Shown one piece after another: positions 34,223 through 43,053 of a DNA stretch of 64,000 bases. The stretch comes from Lachnospiraceae bacterium (GTDB lineage: Bacteria; Bacillota; Clostridia; Lachnospirales; Lachnospiraceae): positions 189,778 to 253,777 of the forward strand of contig CABJAM010000004.1 of NCBI GenBank assembly GCA_902363555.1, in the 5' to 3' direction. Below the pieces are notes generated by a model. That model worked only from the letters and a program-made list of their open reading frames with translations. It was not told where the DNA came from and ran no database searches. Within the stretch, counting starts at the first letter, position 1. The number at the start of each line of letters is the position of its first letter. The position numbers were made by a program, and so were the translations under genes.

Positions 34223-34765
34223 ATGAAAAAATTTGTATGTTCAGTATGTGGTTATGTACATGAAGGCGACAGCGCACCGGAATTTTGCCCGGTATGTAAG
34301 GCTCCGGCAGAAAAGTTTAAAGAGCAGAGCGGTGAGAAGACATGGGCTGCAGAGCACGTTGTCGGCGTAGCACAGGGTGTCAGCGAAGATATTATTGCAG
34401 ATTTAAGAGCAAACTTTGAAGGTGAATGCTCCGAGGTTGGTATGTATCTTGCTATGGCCAGAGTTGCTCATAGAGAAGGTTATCCGGAAATCGGTCTGTA
34501 CTGGGAAAAAGCTGCTCACGAAGAAGCAGAGCACGCAGCTAAATTCGCTGAATTACTCGGCGAGGTTGTAACAGACAGCACAAAGAAGAATCTGGAGATG
34601 AGAGTTGACGCAGAAAACGGCGCTACCGCAGGTAAATTCGATCTTGCAAAGCGTGCAAAAGCTGCCAACCTTGATGCGATCCATGATACTGTACATGAAA
34701 TGGCCAGAGACGAAGCCCGTCACGGCAAAGCCTTCGAAGGCCTGTTAAAGAGATACTTTGGTTAA
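34223..34765 (+). CDS. Reverse rubrerythrin, copy 2
   Basis: 180 residues from the ATG at 34223, after AAAGGAGAG. Same architecture as copy 1: rubredoxin C6/C9 and C22/C25, then the diiron ferritin-like domain. Apart from residue 99 (H here) and the missing last Glu, the proteins are identical, and most codons are too. It lies 227 bp after perR under the same promoter and operator design, so both should be peroxide-induced. Recent duplication or ongoing gene conversion is likely. Confidence 0.93.
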   Translation: MKKFVCSVCGYVHEGDSAPEFCPVCKAPAEKFKEQSGEKTWAAEHVVGVAQGVSEDIIADLRANFEGECSEVGMYLAMARVAHREGYPEIGLYWEKAAHEEAEHAAKFAELLGEVVTDSTKKNLEMRVDAENGATAGKFDLAKRAKAANLDAIHDTVHEMARDEARHGKAFEGLLKRYFG

Positions 34766-34805
34766 TATCAATCCCCTTCAATTATAAATCCTACTCATTT
34801 ACGTT

Positions 34806-34849
34806 AGACAGCAGCCCCTTCCTCCCCGGGAAGCGGCTGCTGTCTTTTT
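34806..34849 (+). terminator. Intrinsic terminator after rubrerythrin 2
   Basis: An 11-bp stem AGACAGCAGCC / GGCTGCTGTCT with a T-run. Confidence 0.85.
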
Positions 34850-34940
34850 GCGCGAAGCAACGAGCCTGGCAGGGAGCTTGCTCACCACCTTGGCGACTGC
34901 CGCGATCTGTCGGAGCGAAGCGGAGACAGATGCGCGAACC
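34850..34940 (+). repeat. Family C element
   Basis: It starts GCGCGAAGCAACGAGCC on the terminator tail. It contains the invariant GGAGCTTGCTC hairpin inside a longer stem, then TGGCGACTGCCGCGAT and a second stem (CTGTC...GACAG). Confidence 0.75.
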
Positions 34941-35028
34941 AGCGAAAAATAAATTTGACATTGTCTATTATGTGATATAAGATGGTTTTGTAAATGTGAG
35001 AACGTTCACGCAAAAAGGATGGATGAAC

Positions 35029-36009
35029 ATGAACATAAAAGATATTGCCCAGTTGGCCGGGGTCTCCCGGGCGACCGTATCACGGTACCTGAACAACGGA
35101 TATGTCAGCGACGAAAAAAAGGCGAAGATCAAGGCAGTCATTGACAGTACAGGCTATGTGCCTTCGACCCAGGCGCAGATGCTCCGGACGAAAAAAACGC
35201 GGCTGATCGGGGTGATCGTGCCAAAAATAAATTCTGAGACCGTTGCCAGAGTTGTGGATGGGATCAGTCAGGTATTGGGCACATATAATTATCATATGCT
35301 TCTGGCTAATACAGAAAATAATTATGAAAAGGAATTGGAATTTTTAAATATTTTTGCCAATGACCGGGTAGACGGTGTCATATTAATGGCCTCGGTGCTG
35401 ACAAAGCAGCATCACGCCCTGATCCGCCGGCTGCCGGTGCCGGTGGTGATCGTGGGCCAGGAATGCCAGGAGTGCTGCTGTATTTACCATGATGACAAAA
35501 ATGCGGCCTATTCCCTGACGATGGATCTGATTGAGCGGGGCTGTAAAAGGCTGGCGTTTCTCGGTGTGGACGATGCGGATGTGGCGGCAGGCTTAAGCCG
35601 GAGGCTGGGTTTTGAAAAAGCGCTCATGGACTCGGAGCTGTCCATGGATACAGTTTTGTACCGGTGCTGTGAATTTAATGTGGAGTCCGGCTATGAAAAG
35701 ATGAAGGAGCTGCTTTTGGATGACTGTGGGGCCGACGGGGTTATCTGTGCGACGGATAATATAGCGGTGGGGGCTTTGCGCGCCATAAAGGAGTGGGGCC
35801 TTGCTGTGCCGGAACAGATCAAGCTGGCCGGTTTTGGCGATACGAATCTGGCGGCGCTGATGACGCCATCCATTTCCACCGTCCGCTACTATTATAATCA
35901 GAGCGGTAAGGATGCCGGTCAAATGGTCATGGAACAGATCAATAATGAATCCCGGTTTATTAAGAAGGTGTTGCTGGGGTATGAAATCGTTCTCAGAAAT
36001 TCGGTATAA
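35029..36009 (+). CDS. LacI-family repressor, probable sucrose regulator
   Basis: 326 residues from the ATG at 35029 (AAAGGA nine bases upstream; ATG at 35023 is possible). The N-terminal helix-turn-helix reads IKDIAQLAGVSRATVSRYLN. The ligand-binding domain starts at about residue 60 with RLIGVIVPKI. It precedes and is co-directional with the PTS sucrose permease and sucrose-6-phosphate hydrolase, as ScrR regulators usually do. A GAACGTTC palindrome near 35000 in its own leader may be an autoregulatory site. Confidence 0.9.
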   Translation: MNIKDIAQLAGVSRATVSRYLNNGYVSDEKKAKIKAVIDSTGYVPSTQAQMLRTKKTRLIGVIVPKINSETVARVVDGISQVLGTYNYHMLLANTENNYEKELEFLNIFANDRVDGVILMASVLTKQHHALIRRLPVPVVIVGQECQECCCIYHDDKNAAYSLTMDLIERGCKRLAFLGVDDADVAAGLSRRLGFEKALMDSELSMDTVLYRCCEFNVESGYEKMKELLLDDCGADGVICATDNIAVGALRAIKEWGLAVPEQIKLAGFGDTNLAALMTPSISTVRYYYNQSGKDAGQMVMEQINNESRFIKKVLLGYEIVLRNSV

Positions 36010-36060
36010 TTGTACAAAAATAAGCCCTGAGATTCTACATCTGAAAATGTAAAAAAATGC

Positions 36061-36098
36061 TTTTACCCATTGACTTTCTATCGGTTGATGGGTAAAAT
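36061..36098 (+). promoter_or_regulatory. Promoter of the sucrose PTS operon within an inverted repeat
   Basis: TTGACT, 17 bp, TAAAAT at 36070-36098. A 10-bp perfect inverted repeat, TTTTACCCAT (36061-36070) and ATGGGTAAAA (36088-36097), brackets the promoter and overlaps both boxes. Confidence 0.75.
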
Positions 36099-36108
36099 GG
36101 TACCAAGA

Positions 36109-36150
36109 TGTGAAATCGATACCACATTTAGAGCAAACCGTATAGGTTTG
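36109..36150 (+). promoter_or_regulatory. Two operator-like palindromes before the sucrose PTS gene
   Basis: TGTGAAATCGATACCACA at 36109-36126 matches LacI-family and cre-type sites (13 of 14 positions of the CcpA consensus, by eye). CAAACC-GTATA-GGTTTG at 36134-36150 has 6-bp perfect arms. Binding by the LacI-type regulator at 35029 and by CcpA is plausible. Confidence 0.55.
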
Positions 36151-36191
36151 GCAGTTACAGGAAACAATGCAGTCAAAGGGAGAGTGTTATT

Positions 36192-38135
36192 ATGGATTAT
36201 CAAAAATCGGCCCACGAAGTTTTGGAAAAGATCGGGGGTAAGGAAAATCTTATTTCCGCCGCTCATTGTGCCACCCGTCTTCGTCTTGTGATCAAGGACA
36301 ATGACCAGTGCGACAGCAAGGCTGTGGAAAATATCGACGGTGTCAAGGGCGTCTTTTTCGCAGCCGGACAGCTTCAGATCATATTTGGAACCGGCGTAGT
36401 TAATAAGGTATATGACGAATTTATAAAGATTGCCGGCGTTACAGAAAGCTCCAAGGAAGAAGTAAAGCAGGCGGCCAATGCCCGGCAGAACATTTTTAAA
36501 CGCGCCATTAAGACGCTGGGAGATATTTTTGTGCCGATCATACCGGCCATCGTAGCCAGCGGTTTCCTCATGGGGATCATGGAAGCACTGAATTTCATGG
36601 TGAATAATGGCTTTATCAATTTGAGCACCACAAGCTCTATTTATGTTTTTGCACAGATATTTGCCAATACCGCTTATACCTTCCTGCCGATCCTCATTGC
36701 CTTCAGCGCCGGAAAGGTTTTTGGCGCCAATCCGTTTCTGGCGGCTGTGATCGGTATGATTATGATCCATCCCAATCTGCAAAATGCCTGGACCGTGGCC
36801 ACGGAGGGCGTTTTGAATACCCAGTCCGTATTTTTCGGATTGTACAGTGTGGATATGGTTGGCTATCAGGGCCATGTCATCCCGGTGATCATATCCGTAT
36901 GGGTGCTGAGCCTGATTGAAAAGCGGCTTCATAAAATTGTGCCGGCCACCTTTGATCTGTTCGTGACTCCGCTGGTCAGTGTGTTTGTGACCGGCTATCT
37001 GACGCTGGCCGCCATTGGACCGGTATTTGTAAAGGTGGAAAATTTTATTATTGATGGGGTACAGACCATCCTTACGCTGCCCTTTGGTATAGGCAGCCTT
37101 ATCGTCGGCTTCCTCTACGCCATCACTGTTGTGGCCGGTATCCATCATATGTATACGACCATCGATCTGGGTCAGCTATCCGCCTTCGGTTTTACCTACT
37201 GGCTGCCGCTGGCCTCTGCTGCCAACGTGGCTCAGGGCGCCGCTTCTCTGGCGGTTGGCATCAAATCCAGGGATAAGAAGATCAAATCCCTGGCTCTGCC
37301 CTCCTCACTGAGCGCATTTATGGGGATTACCGAGCCGGCCATTTTTGGTGTGAACCTGAGATTTTTCAAGCCGTTTATCTGCGCCTGTGTGGGCGGCGGT
37401 GTGGGCGCCATGTTTGCCTCGATCGTGGGGCTGGGGGCCACAGGAACCGGAGTCACGGGTATTTTCGGAATACTGCTCCATCTGCACAGCCCGTTAAATT
37501 ACCTGCTGACCATGCTTATCGCCGCCGGCGTATCCTTTGTGCTGACATGGCTGTTTGGATATAAGGAGGCAAAAAATGCAGGCCAGGCTGTGGCGGAGAC
37601 GGCAGATGCTTCCGCAGCCGCGGCCGGGATTACAGATCGTGCTGATGGTCAGACTGGCGCGGCCAGTGAGGCTGCCACTGACGCCATGACCGTTTATGCG
37701 CCCATGAAGGGCCGTGTTATTGCCATGCAGGATGTTCCCGATGATACCTTTGCGGCGGAGGTACTGGGCAGGGGAGCCGCGATCATCCCTTCCGAGGGGC
37801 GCGTATATGCCCCGTTTGATGGCGAGATATCCCTTGTATTTGACACAAAGCATGCCATTGCCCTGACAAGTAAAAGCGGCATCGAGGTGCTGATCCATAT
37901 TGGGATCAATACTGTGGAGCTGGGCGGAAACTTCTACAATGTCCGTGTAAGCGACGGTGATACGGTGAAAATGGGGCAGCTTCTTGCTGAATTTGATATG
38001 CAGGGCATTTCCGGCGCCGGCTATGATCTGGCTACGCCGGTCATAATAAGCAATACCTATGAGTACAGCGCTGTGGAAATGGTAAGGACCGGGGAGATCG
38101 GCGTGGGAGAATCCTTATTAACCGTATGTAAATAA
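36192..38135 (+). CDS. PTS sucrose-type permease, fused EIIBCA
   Basis: 647 residues. The EIIB domain comes first (phosphorylated Cys C26 in AHCATRLRL), then the EIIC membrane domain (about 100-470, ten hydrophobic segments, GITEPAIFG motif), an Ala-rich linker, and a glucose-type EIIA domain with the phospho-His H569 in EVLIHIGINTV. It imports and phosphorylates the sugar. The glucose/sucrose/beta-glucoside superfamily fits by sequence; sucrose is indicated by the next gene. It contains its own EIIA, so only EI and HPr are needed. Confidence 0.9.
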   Translation: MDYQKSAHEVLEKIGGKENLISAAHCATRLRLVIKDNDQCDSKAVENIDGVKGVFFAAGQLQIIFGTGVVNKVYDEFIKIAGVTESSKEEVKQAANARQNIFKRAIKTLGDIFVPIIPAIVASGFLMGIMEALNFMVNNGFINLSTTSSIYVFAQIFANTAYTFLPILIAFSAGKVFGANPFLAAVIGMIMIHPNLQNAWTVATEGVLNTQSVFFGLYSVDMVGYQGHVIPVIISVWVLSLIEKRLHKIVPATFDLFVTPLVSVFVTGYLTLAAIGPVFVKVENFIIDGVQTILTLPFGIGSLIVGFLYAITVVAGIHHMYTTIDLGQLSAFGFTYWLPLASAANVAQGAASLAVGIKSRDKKIKSLALPSSLSAFMGITEPAIFGVNLRFFKPFICACVGGGVGAMFASIVGLGATGTGVTGIFGILLHLHSPLNYLLTMLIAAGVSFVLTWLFGYKEAKNAGQAVAETADASAAAAGITDRADGQTGAASEAATDAMTVYAPMKGRVIAMQDVPDDTFAAEVLGRGAAIIPSEGRVYAPFDGEISLVFDTKHAIALTSKSGIEVLIHIGINTVELGGNFYNVRVSDGDTVKMGQLLAEFDMQGISGAGYDLATPVIISNTYEYSAVEMVRTGEIGVGESLLTVCK

Positions 38136-38153
38136 GAAAGGACTGGATAGATT

Positions 38154-39659
38154 ATGAATGCTTTGACAAGAGAGCTCCGTATGTTTTCGGATGCCATCGA
38201 ACAGAAAAATCCTGAAAAAAATACAGGAGCGGGTGATCCATGGCGGCTGAGCTACCACGTGATGCCGCCGGTGGGATGGTTGAACGATCCCAATGGCCTT
38301 TGCCAGCTTGGCGGCGTCTATCATTTGTTTTTCCAGTATTCCCCGTCAAATCCCTGTGGCGCGCTGAAATACTGGGGGCATTATGTGAGCACCGACCTGA
38401 TTTCGTGGGAATATACCGGGATCGCACTTTACCCGGATATGCCCTATGACTGCCACGGCGTATATTCCGGCAGCGCTCTTGTGGAGAACGATAAGGCCTA
38501 TTTGTATTATACCGGTAACGTAAAGTTAAGTGGTGATTACGATTATATTTATAATGGGCGTGAGGGTAATACGGCGCTGGCGGTGATGGACAAGGACGGA
38601 ACCATTTCCGAAAAAACACTTTTATTAAAAAATACCGACTATCCAAAGCATCTGTCCTGTCATGTCCGCGACCCGAAGGTCTGGAAGGAAAACGGGCGTT
38701 ATTATATGGTGCTTGGCGCGCGGACACTGGAGGATAAGGGATGCGTGCTCGTCTATGACTCCGATGATAAATATTCATGGACGCTTGAAAATATATTGGA
38801 AAAGGAAAAGCCTTTCGGATATATGTGGGAGTGCCCGGATATGTTTGTTCTGGATGGCGCGCATATACTGGGCTTTTCGCCCCAGGGCGTGGACCAGGAA
38901 GGGATCAATTATGCCAATATCTATCAGTCCGGCTACTGTGTGCTGGAGGGCGACTTTACCGGAGCCTGTGAGCTGAAGACATTTTTCGAGTATGACCGGG
39001 GCTTTGACTTTTACGCGCCGCAGACCTTTGAGGATGTGTCCGGCCGCCGGATACTCATTGGATGGATGGGGATGGCTGACTGTGATTATGCCAATCCCAC
39101 AGTGGCGCATGGCTGGCAGCACTGTATGACCGTACCGCGGGAACTGCGTTTTAAGGATGGACGCATATATCAGACGCCGGTACAGGAACTTGAAAAGCTG
39201 CGGCAGAGCGGCCAGACGGTGAATGTTAAAAAAGCGCTGACGATAAAAGTAAATCCGGCCAGTGAATTATATATGGATTTTGGCAAAGTGACTGAGATTT
39301 GTAAAGAAGCGGGTACAGATGCGGATGTCAAACCAAGCTGTGAAGCTATGAAAATGGTTATTGATGGAAGCCTTATTTTATCTTACAATAGTTCTGAACA
39401 AAGCTTCACGATGGCGTTTGAGGATGATCCCAACGGCGGTAATATCGGCTATGGCCGGACCAGCCGTAAAGTTTCGCTGGAGCGTCTGAAAAATATGCGT
39501 ATTTTACTGGACACATCGGCCATAGAGGTATATTTAAACGACGGCCTGGAGGTATTTTCCAGCCGTATGTATCCCCAGGCCGGGCAGACTCTGAGCGCTC
39601 ATACAGTGGCGTTTGTGGACGGCCGCGGTGAACTGACCGTTTGGAAGCTGGAGCTGTGA
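38154..39659 (+). CDS. Sucrose-6-phosphate hydrolase (GH32)
   Basis: 501 residues, cytoplasmic. It splits sucrose-6-phosphate, made by the PTS, into glucose-6-phosphate and fructose. The catalytic triad of the five-blade propeller is visible: nucleophile D45 in WLNDPNG, transition-state stabiliser D173 in RDPK, and acid/base E226 in ECPD. A C-terminal beta-sandwich follows from about 350. It starts 18 bp after the permease with AAAGGA. Length is normal for the family. Confidence 0.93.
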   Translation: MNALTRELRMFSDAIEQKNPEKNTGAGDPWRLSYHVMPPVGWLNDPNGLCQLGGVYHLFFQYSPSNPCGALKYWGHYVSTDLISWEYTGIALYPDMPYDCHGVYSGSALVENDKAYLYYTGNVKLSGDYDYIYNGREGNTALAVMDKDGTISEKTLLLKNTDYPKHLSCHVRDPKVWKENGRYYMVLGARTLEDKGCVLVYDSDDKYSWTLENILEKEKPFGYMWECPDMFVLDGAHILGFSPQGVDQEGINYANIYQSGYCVLEGDFTGACELKTFFEYDRGFDFYAPQTFEDVSGRRILIGWMGMADCDYANPTVAHGWQHCMTVPRELRFKDGRIYQTPVQELEKLRQSGQTVNVKKALTIKVNPASELYMDFGKVTEICKEAGTDADVKPSCEAMKMVIDGSLILSYNSSEQSFTMAFEDDPNGGNIGYGRTSRKVSLERLKNMRILLDTSAIEVYLNDGLEVFSSRMYPQAGQTLSAHTVAFVDGRGELTVWKLEL

Positions 39660-39684
39660 CCATTTTGAATTTTAAGGAGCCAAA

Positions 39685-39717
39685 CGGTGGCACAAAAAAA
39701 GCCGTGAAATGCCACCG
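39685..39717. terminator. Hairpin between convergent genes
   Basis: An 8-bp stem CGGTGGCA / TGCCACCG lies between the sucrose hydrolase and the EetB-like gene. No clear T-tract follows on either strand. Confidence 0.45.
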
Positions 39718-39723
39718 GCGGGG

Positions 39724-40218
39724 TTAAAACCTGGGAAGCCGCCGGTGCAGATAGTGGGCGCACAGCCCCGTAAATAGTCCGGTAATGATACCGCTAAGGA
39801 GCAGGAACGGGAGATAGTAAAGCACATAGGCGGACCCCAGGACCGCCATGGCTACGATGATTTGGCCGGTATTATGAGCGATGGCCCCAAGGATGCTTGT
39901 AAACCATATGAGCTTTTCACCTAAAGCACGGTTCAGCAGCGCCATGACCAGAAGGCACAGCAGACCACCGGCCAGGCTGTAAAAAAAGGACATCATCTGC
40001 CCGGCAAATATACTTCCAAGGACGATGCGCATGATGAGGACAATGAGCGCCTCCGCCCACGTGCCATTGAGCAGAAGAATAAGGGTAACGATATTGGCAA
40101 GCCCCAGCTTTATGCCTGGTATGGGCACAATGGGGGGCAGCGCGGATTCCAATATGAAGATGGTGAGGGCAATGGTCGTAAAGAGGGCCAGTGTGGTGAG
40201 TTTTTTGACGGATTTCAT
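39724..40218 (-). CDS. Gx transporter family membrane protein (EetB-like)
   Basis: 164 residues, five or six membrane segments, of the Hpre_diP_synt_I/Gx family. PIPGIKLGLANIVTLILLL near the N-terminus is a family fingerprint. Although older annotation calls it heptaprenyl diphosphate synthase component I, homologues sit with ApbE and NusG-II-domain proteins in flavin-based extracellular electron transfer loci. It is the last of three co-oriented genes (ApbE, NusG-II, Gx) spaced by 2 and 24 bp. Role inferred. Confidence 0.82.
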   Translation of the reverse strand: MKSVKKLTTLALFTTIALTIFILESALPPIVPIPGIKLGLANIVTLILLLNGTWAEALIVLIMRIVLGSIFAGQMMSFFYSLAGGLLCLLVMALLNRALGEKLIWFTSILGAIAHNTGQIIVAMAVLGSAYVLYYLPFLLLSGIITGLFTGLCAHYLHRRLPRF

Positions 40219-40242
40219 AGATAGCTCCTTCGTTTTGCAGGG

Positions 40243-40644
40243 TCAGTGGGAAAAGCCATCGATGGCGGTGGACTCCTGCGGCCCTTTTTCATTGCCGGAT
40301 TCAATGCGGATAATGACCCGGTTGGGCAGACAGGTGATGGGCATGAGACTGTCGGAAATATAGCCGGTATTTACGCAGACCTTATCCGGGCAGGATGCTT
40401 CGATGATGGCGATTTTTCCGGGCTCTACCCGCACGATATTATATGCGCCGTTACCGCTCTCCAGAGTAAATTCATAAGGCTGGTCCACCGTTTTAAGATC
40501 GATGGTCCGGACAAGCTGGCCGTCCTGGTAAACCTGGGCTATGGGATGGTCTGTGCTCATAAAGTGGATGGCTGTAGCTGCGGCCATACTGGCGGCGGCC
40601 AGCAGGACCACGATCAGTATACAAATTTTAACTTTTCTGTTCAT
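40243..40644 (-). CDS. NusG domain II-containing membrane-anchored protein (EetA-like)
   Basis: 133 residues. One N-terminal membrane segment (about 5-27) exports a compact beta domain of the NusG_II family (about 35-120). A CPDKVC pair is characteristic of this extracellular subgroup. It lies two bases after ApbE and before the Gx transporter, the arrangement called EetA/EetB in Gram-positive extracellular electron transfer clusters. It is not the transcription factor NusG. Confidence 0.85.
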   Translation of the reverse strand: MNRKVKICILIVVLLAAASMAAATAIHFMSTDHPIAQVYQDGQLVRTIDLKTVDQPYEFTLESGNGAYNIVRVEPGKIAIIEASCPDKVCVNTGYISDSLMPITCLPNRVIIRIESGNEKGPQESTAIDGFSH

Positions 40645-40646
40645 TC

Positions 40647-41711
40647 TTAATTTTCCTTTAATGTGAGACTTCCTTCGTGGAGCTTGTCATGTATTCCAGA
40701 AGTTGCGGTAACATTGCCGTTATCATCGATAAATACAGCTTCGGTATTCTCAAGCGTTTCAATAAGAGCTGCCCCCTTTTCGGGGCCAAGAACATAGACT
40801 GCTGTGGAGAGGGCGTCTGCGTCCATGGAGCAGCCGGTGATGATGGTGGCGCTGACAGTGCCGCTTTTTGCTGGATATCCGGTGCTGCCATCGAGGATAT
40901 GATGGTAGCGGGTACCGTCCGGGGCCTCGTAGTAGCGCTGGTAATTGCCGGAGGTCACCAGCGTCTGGCCGGATATTTTTAAGAGGACGGCCGGATTTTT
41001 CGTATCCTCCGGATTTTTCGGGTCGGCAATACCAAGTGTCCAGTCGCTGCCATCGGTTTTAGAACCGATAGTAATGACATTGCCGCCAAGATTTAGAAGG
41101 GCGCTTGTAATTTCGTAGTCCTCCACAAGGAGCCGTTTCATTTCGTCGGCCACATAGCCCTTGGCGATAGCCCCAAGATCCAGGGAAAAGTCATTGGTTT
41201 TAAAATAAATCGTCCGATTGGCGGCGTCCAGGACCACATTTTCATAATTTTTTTTGCCGGCCAGCGCAGCGATTTCTTCCCCATCCGGCACATGCGCCTG
41301 CTCCGTGCCAATGCCCCAGAGGGCAATTAGGCGGCCGAGGGTGGGATCAAAGGCGCCGTCACTGAGACTGGCGTAATAGAGCGCCCGTTCCATAACAGTG
41401 AACAGGTCTTTTGATACGGGAACCGGAGCTGTGGCGGCATTTTGGTTGACATAATTAATTTCGCTGCACTCGATATTTACAGAAAAAATCTGTTCCAGCG
41501 ACCGGGCCCTGTCCATGGCGGCGGCAACCGCTTCGTCCAGACGTTCCCTGGACATCTTTCCATAAATACGTGTATTAACGATGGTGCCCAGGATCAGTTC
41601 CGTGTCCTCCGCCTGGTTCATCCGAGCGCAGCCCGCCAGGGGTAGGATCATCAGCACCAGGAAAAGCAGCAGGCAACGGCGGCGCGGCAGTTTATGTTTA
41701 TAAGCATTCAT
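40647..41711 (-). CDS. apbE: FAD:protein FMN transferase, lipoprotein
   Basis: 354 residues from the ATG at 41711. The frame is open to 41825, but that would place the start upstream of the promoter, and the 41711 start gives a proper lipoprotein signal ending LPLAGC. It attaches FMN covalently to Thr/Ser of exported proteins. Family marks are LGTIVNTRIY, DLGAIAKGYVAD and LNLGGNV, then the metal-binding DADALSTAVYVLG. No FMN-binding target domain is encoded in this operon, so its substrate protein lies elsewhere. Confidence 0.93.
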   Translation of the reverse strand: MNAYKHKLPRRRCLLLFLVLMILPLAGCARMNQAEDTELILGTIVNTRIYGKMSRERLDEAVAAAMDRARSLEQIFSVNIECSEINYVNQNAATAPVPVSKDLFTVMERALYYASLSDGAFDPTLGRLIALWGIGTEQAHVPDGEEIAALAGKKNYENVVLDAANRTIYFKTNDFSLDLGAIAKGYVADEMKRLLVEDYEITSALLNLGGNVITIGSKTDGSDWTLGIADPKNPEDTKNPAVLLKISGQTLVTSGNYQRYYEAPDGTRYHHILDGSTGYPAKSGTVSATIITGCSMDADALSTAVYVLGPEKGAALIETLENTEAVFIDDNGNVTATSGIHDKLHEGSLTLKEN

Positions 41712-41796
41712 AGGATCATTCGCATCCTTACAGATTTTAATTGGGGATTCCCCTGCGTGATTGAAAACTGCTTTTGACAGGATTCGATCACACTCT

Positions 41797-41825
41797 AGTA
41801 TAAATACATCGATAATTTTTGTCAA
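41797..41825 (-). promoter_or_regulatory. Promoter of the apbE operon
   Basis: On the minus strand: TTGACA (41825-41820), 17 bp, TATACT (41802-41797). This gives a leader of about 80 nt and supports the 41711 start. Confidence 0.8.
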
Positions 41826-41909
41826 ACACTATGGCACGGTCTGGGAAAAAGTGTTATTATAATAATACTGTTCTTACCACAGATTGATTATAGATAAAGG
41901 AAGATATAC

Positions 41910-42920
41910 ATGAACCGAGACGATATTATTGTTAAGAAAGTAATTATACATATACTGGATTCCTCCGTTGGTATGCCGGTGCTGTCCGATAAAGAGCTGG
42001 AATGCGGGCCGGATCTGTACGATTTTTTCAGGGTGCATCTGGAGAAAGTGACAAACAGCGACGATATTAAACAGTGCAGCTTTTATGAGGATTCAGAAAT
42101 CCTGGACGAGCTGAACCAGTTTACGCCAGAGCAGTTTGTGGAGACAAGCCAGAAGCTGGCGGCATTTCTCTATGCTCTGATGAATGAAAATATCGAAATC
42201 CCTTCCGCAGATCTGGCGGTGGTACTTTTCCGCCATGAGGAGAAGGATTATCTGGCATTGTTAAAAATGAATTATAAATCCTCCTACACACACATGACTG
42301 TGTCCGATCTTGGAGAGAATATGAATAATATCATTAAACAGAAGGCTCTGCTGCCATCCGAGGGGCAGAAGCTTTCTGAGGCTGCAGTCATCGATATGGA
42401 AAACCACGATATTATGCTTCTGGAAAAGAAATACGACGTGAATGGTGTAAAGACCAATTACCTGTCATCGCTCTATTTGAAATGTCACGCCAAGCTTTCT
42501 CAGAAGGCGCGGCTGAATATTGTCACAAAGGCCGTGGACCAGGTGAACCAGAAGTATTTTGATGAGGACAATGTGACCAGGAGTATGGAGACAAAAAAGG
42601 TGCTCTATGATGCTTTTGAGGAACAGGGCAGCCTTGATGTGGAGGAAGTAAAAACCCGGCTGTTTGCAGAAAATGAGGACATGCGCAAGGATTTTGAGGA
42701 GAAGATCGAGAAGTACAATATCGCTGAGGAAGCGATTAAGCCGGTGAACAAGCAGACGATCAAAAAGTTTGAGCGCCAGTTTATTAAGACCGATACAGGG
42801 ATCGAGATCAGTATTCCGGTGGATCAGTACGATAATCAGGATGTGGTGGAATTTATCACCAACCCGGACGGGAGTATATCTGTTCTGATCAAAAATATTG
42901 GCCATATGACAAGCAAGTAA
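41910..42920 (+). CDS. Nucleoid-associated protein, NdpA/YejK family
   Basis: 336 residues, a full-length member of the 37-kDa nucleoid-associated family (PF04245). It opens with IIVKKVIIHILD, and the central part LSSLYLKCHAKLSQKARLNIVTKAVDQV fits the family. Expected to bind the nucleoid; the precise role is poorly known in Firmicutes. Ribosome site AAAGGAAG. Single gene between apbE (divergent) and metA. Confidence 0.83.
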   Translation: MNRDDIIVKKVIIHILDSSVGMPVLSDKELECGPDLYDFFRVHLEKVTNSDDIKQCSFYEDSEILDELNQFTPEQFVETSQKLAAFLYALMNENIEIPSADLAVVLFRHEEKDYLALLKMNYKSSYTHMTVSDLGENMNNIIKQKALLPSEGQKLSEAAVIDMENHDIMLLEKKYDVNGVKTNYLSSLYLKCHAKLSQKARLNIVTKAVDQVNQKYFDEDNVTRSMETKKVLYDAFEEQGSLDVEEVKTRLFAENEDMRKDFEEKIEKYNIAEEAIKPVNKQTIKKFERQFIKTDTGIEISIPVDQYDNQDVVEFITNPDGSISVLIKNIGHMTSK

Positions 42921-42994
42921 GCTGCAGCCGCCCGGTTCCTCCAGGCGGTTACAATAAATTTATTAAAACTTAATCTTTATTTATTCGGAAGCAG

Positions 42995-43023
42995 TTGCTA
43001 TTTGCACTGTTAATTTATATAAT
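42995..43023 (+). promoter_or_regulatory. metA promoter
   Basis: TTGCTA, 17 bp, TATAAT, 30 bp upstream of the start codon. The leader is too short for a SAM riboswitch. Confidence 0.75.
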
Positions 43024-43053
43024 ATTACTATTAAGAGCGAAGGGGAATGTATT

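Noticed and set aside
36078..37148. Long antisense open frame opposite the PTS permease
   Set aside because: Composition is that of a reverse-frame shadow (His-, Gly- and Tyr-rich), and the plus-strand gene is unambiguous.
42921..43053. SAM or T-box riboswitch before metA
   Set aside because: The leader after the mapped promoter is only about 25 nt, too short for either.
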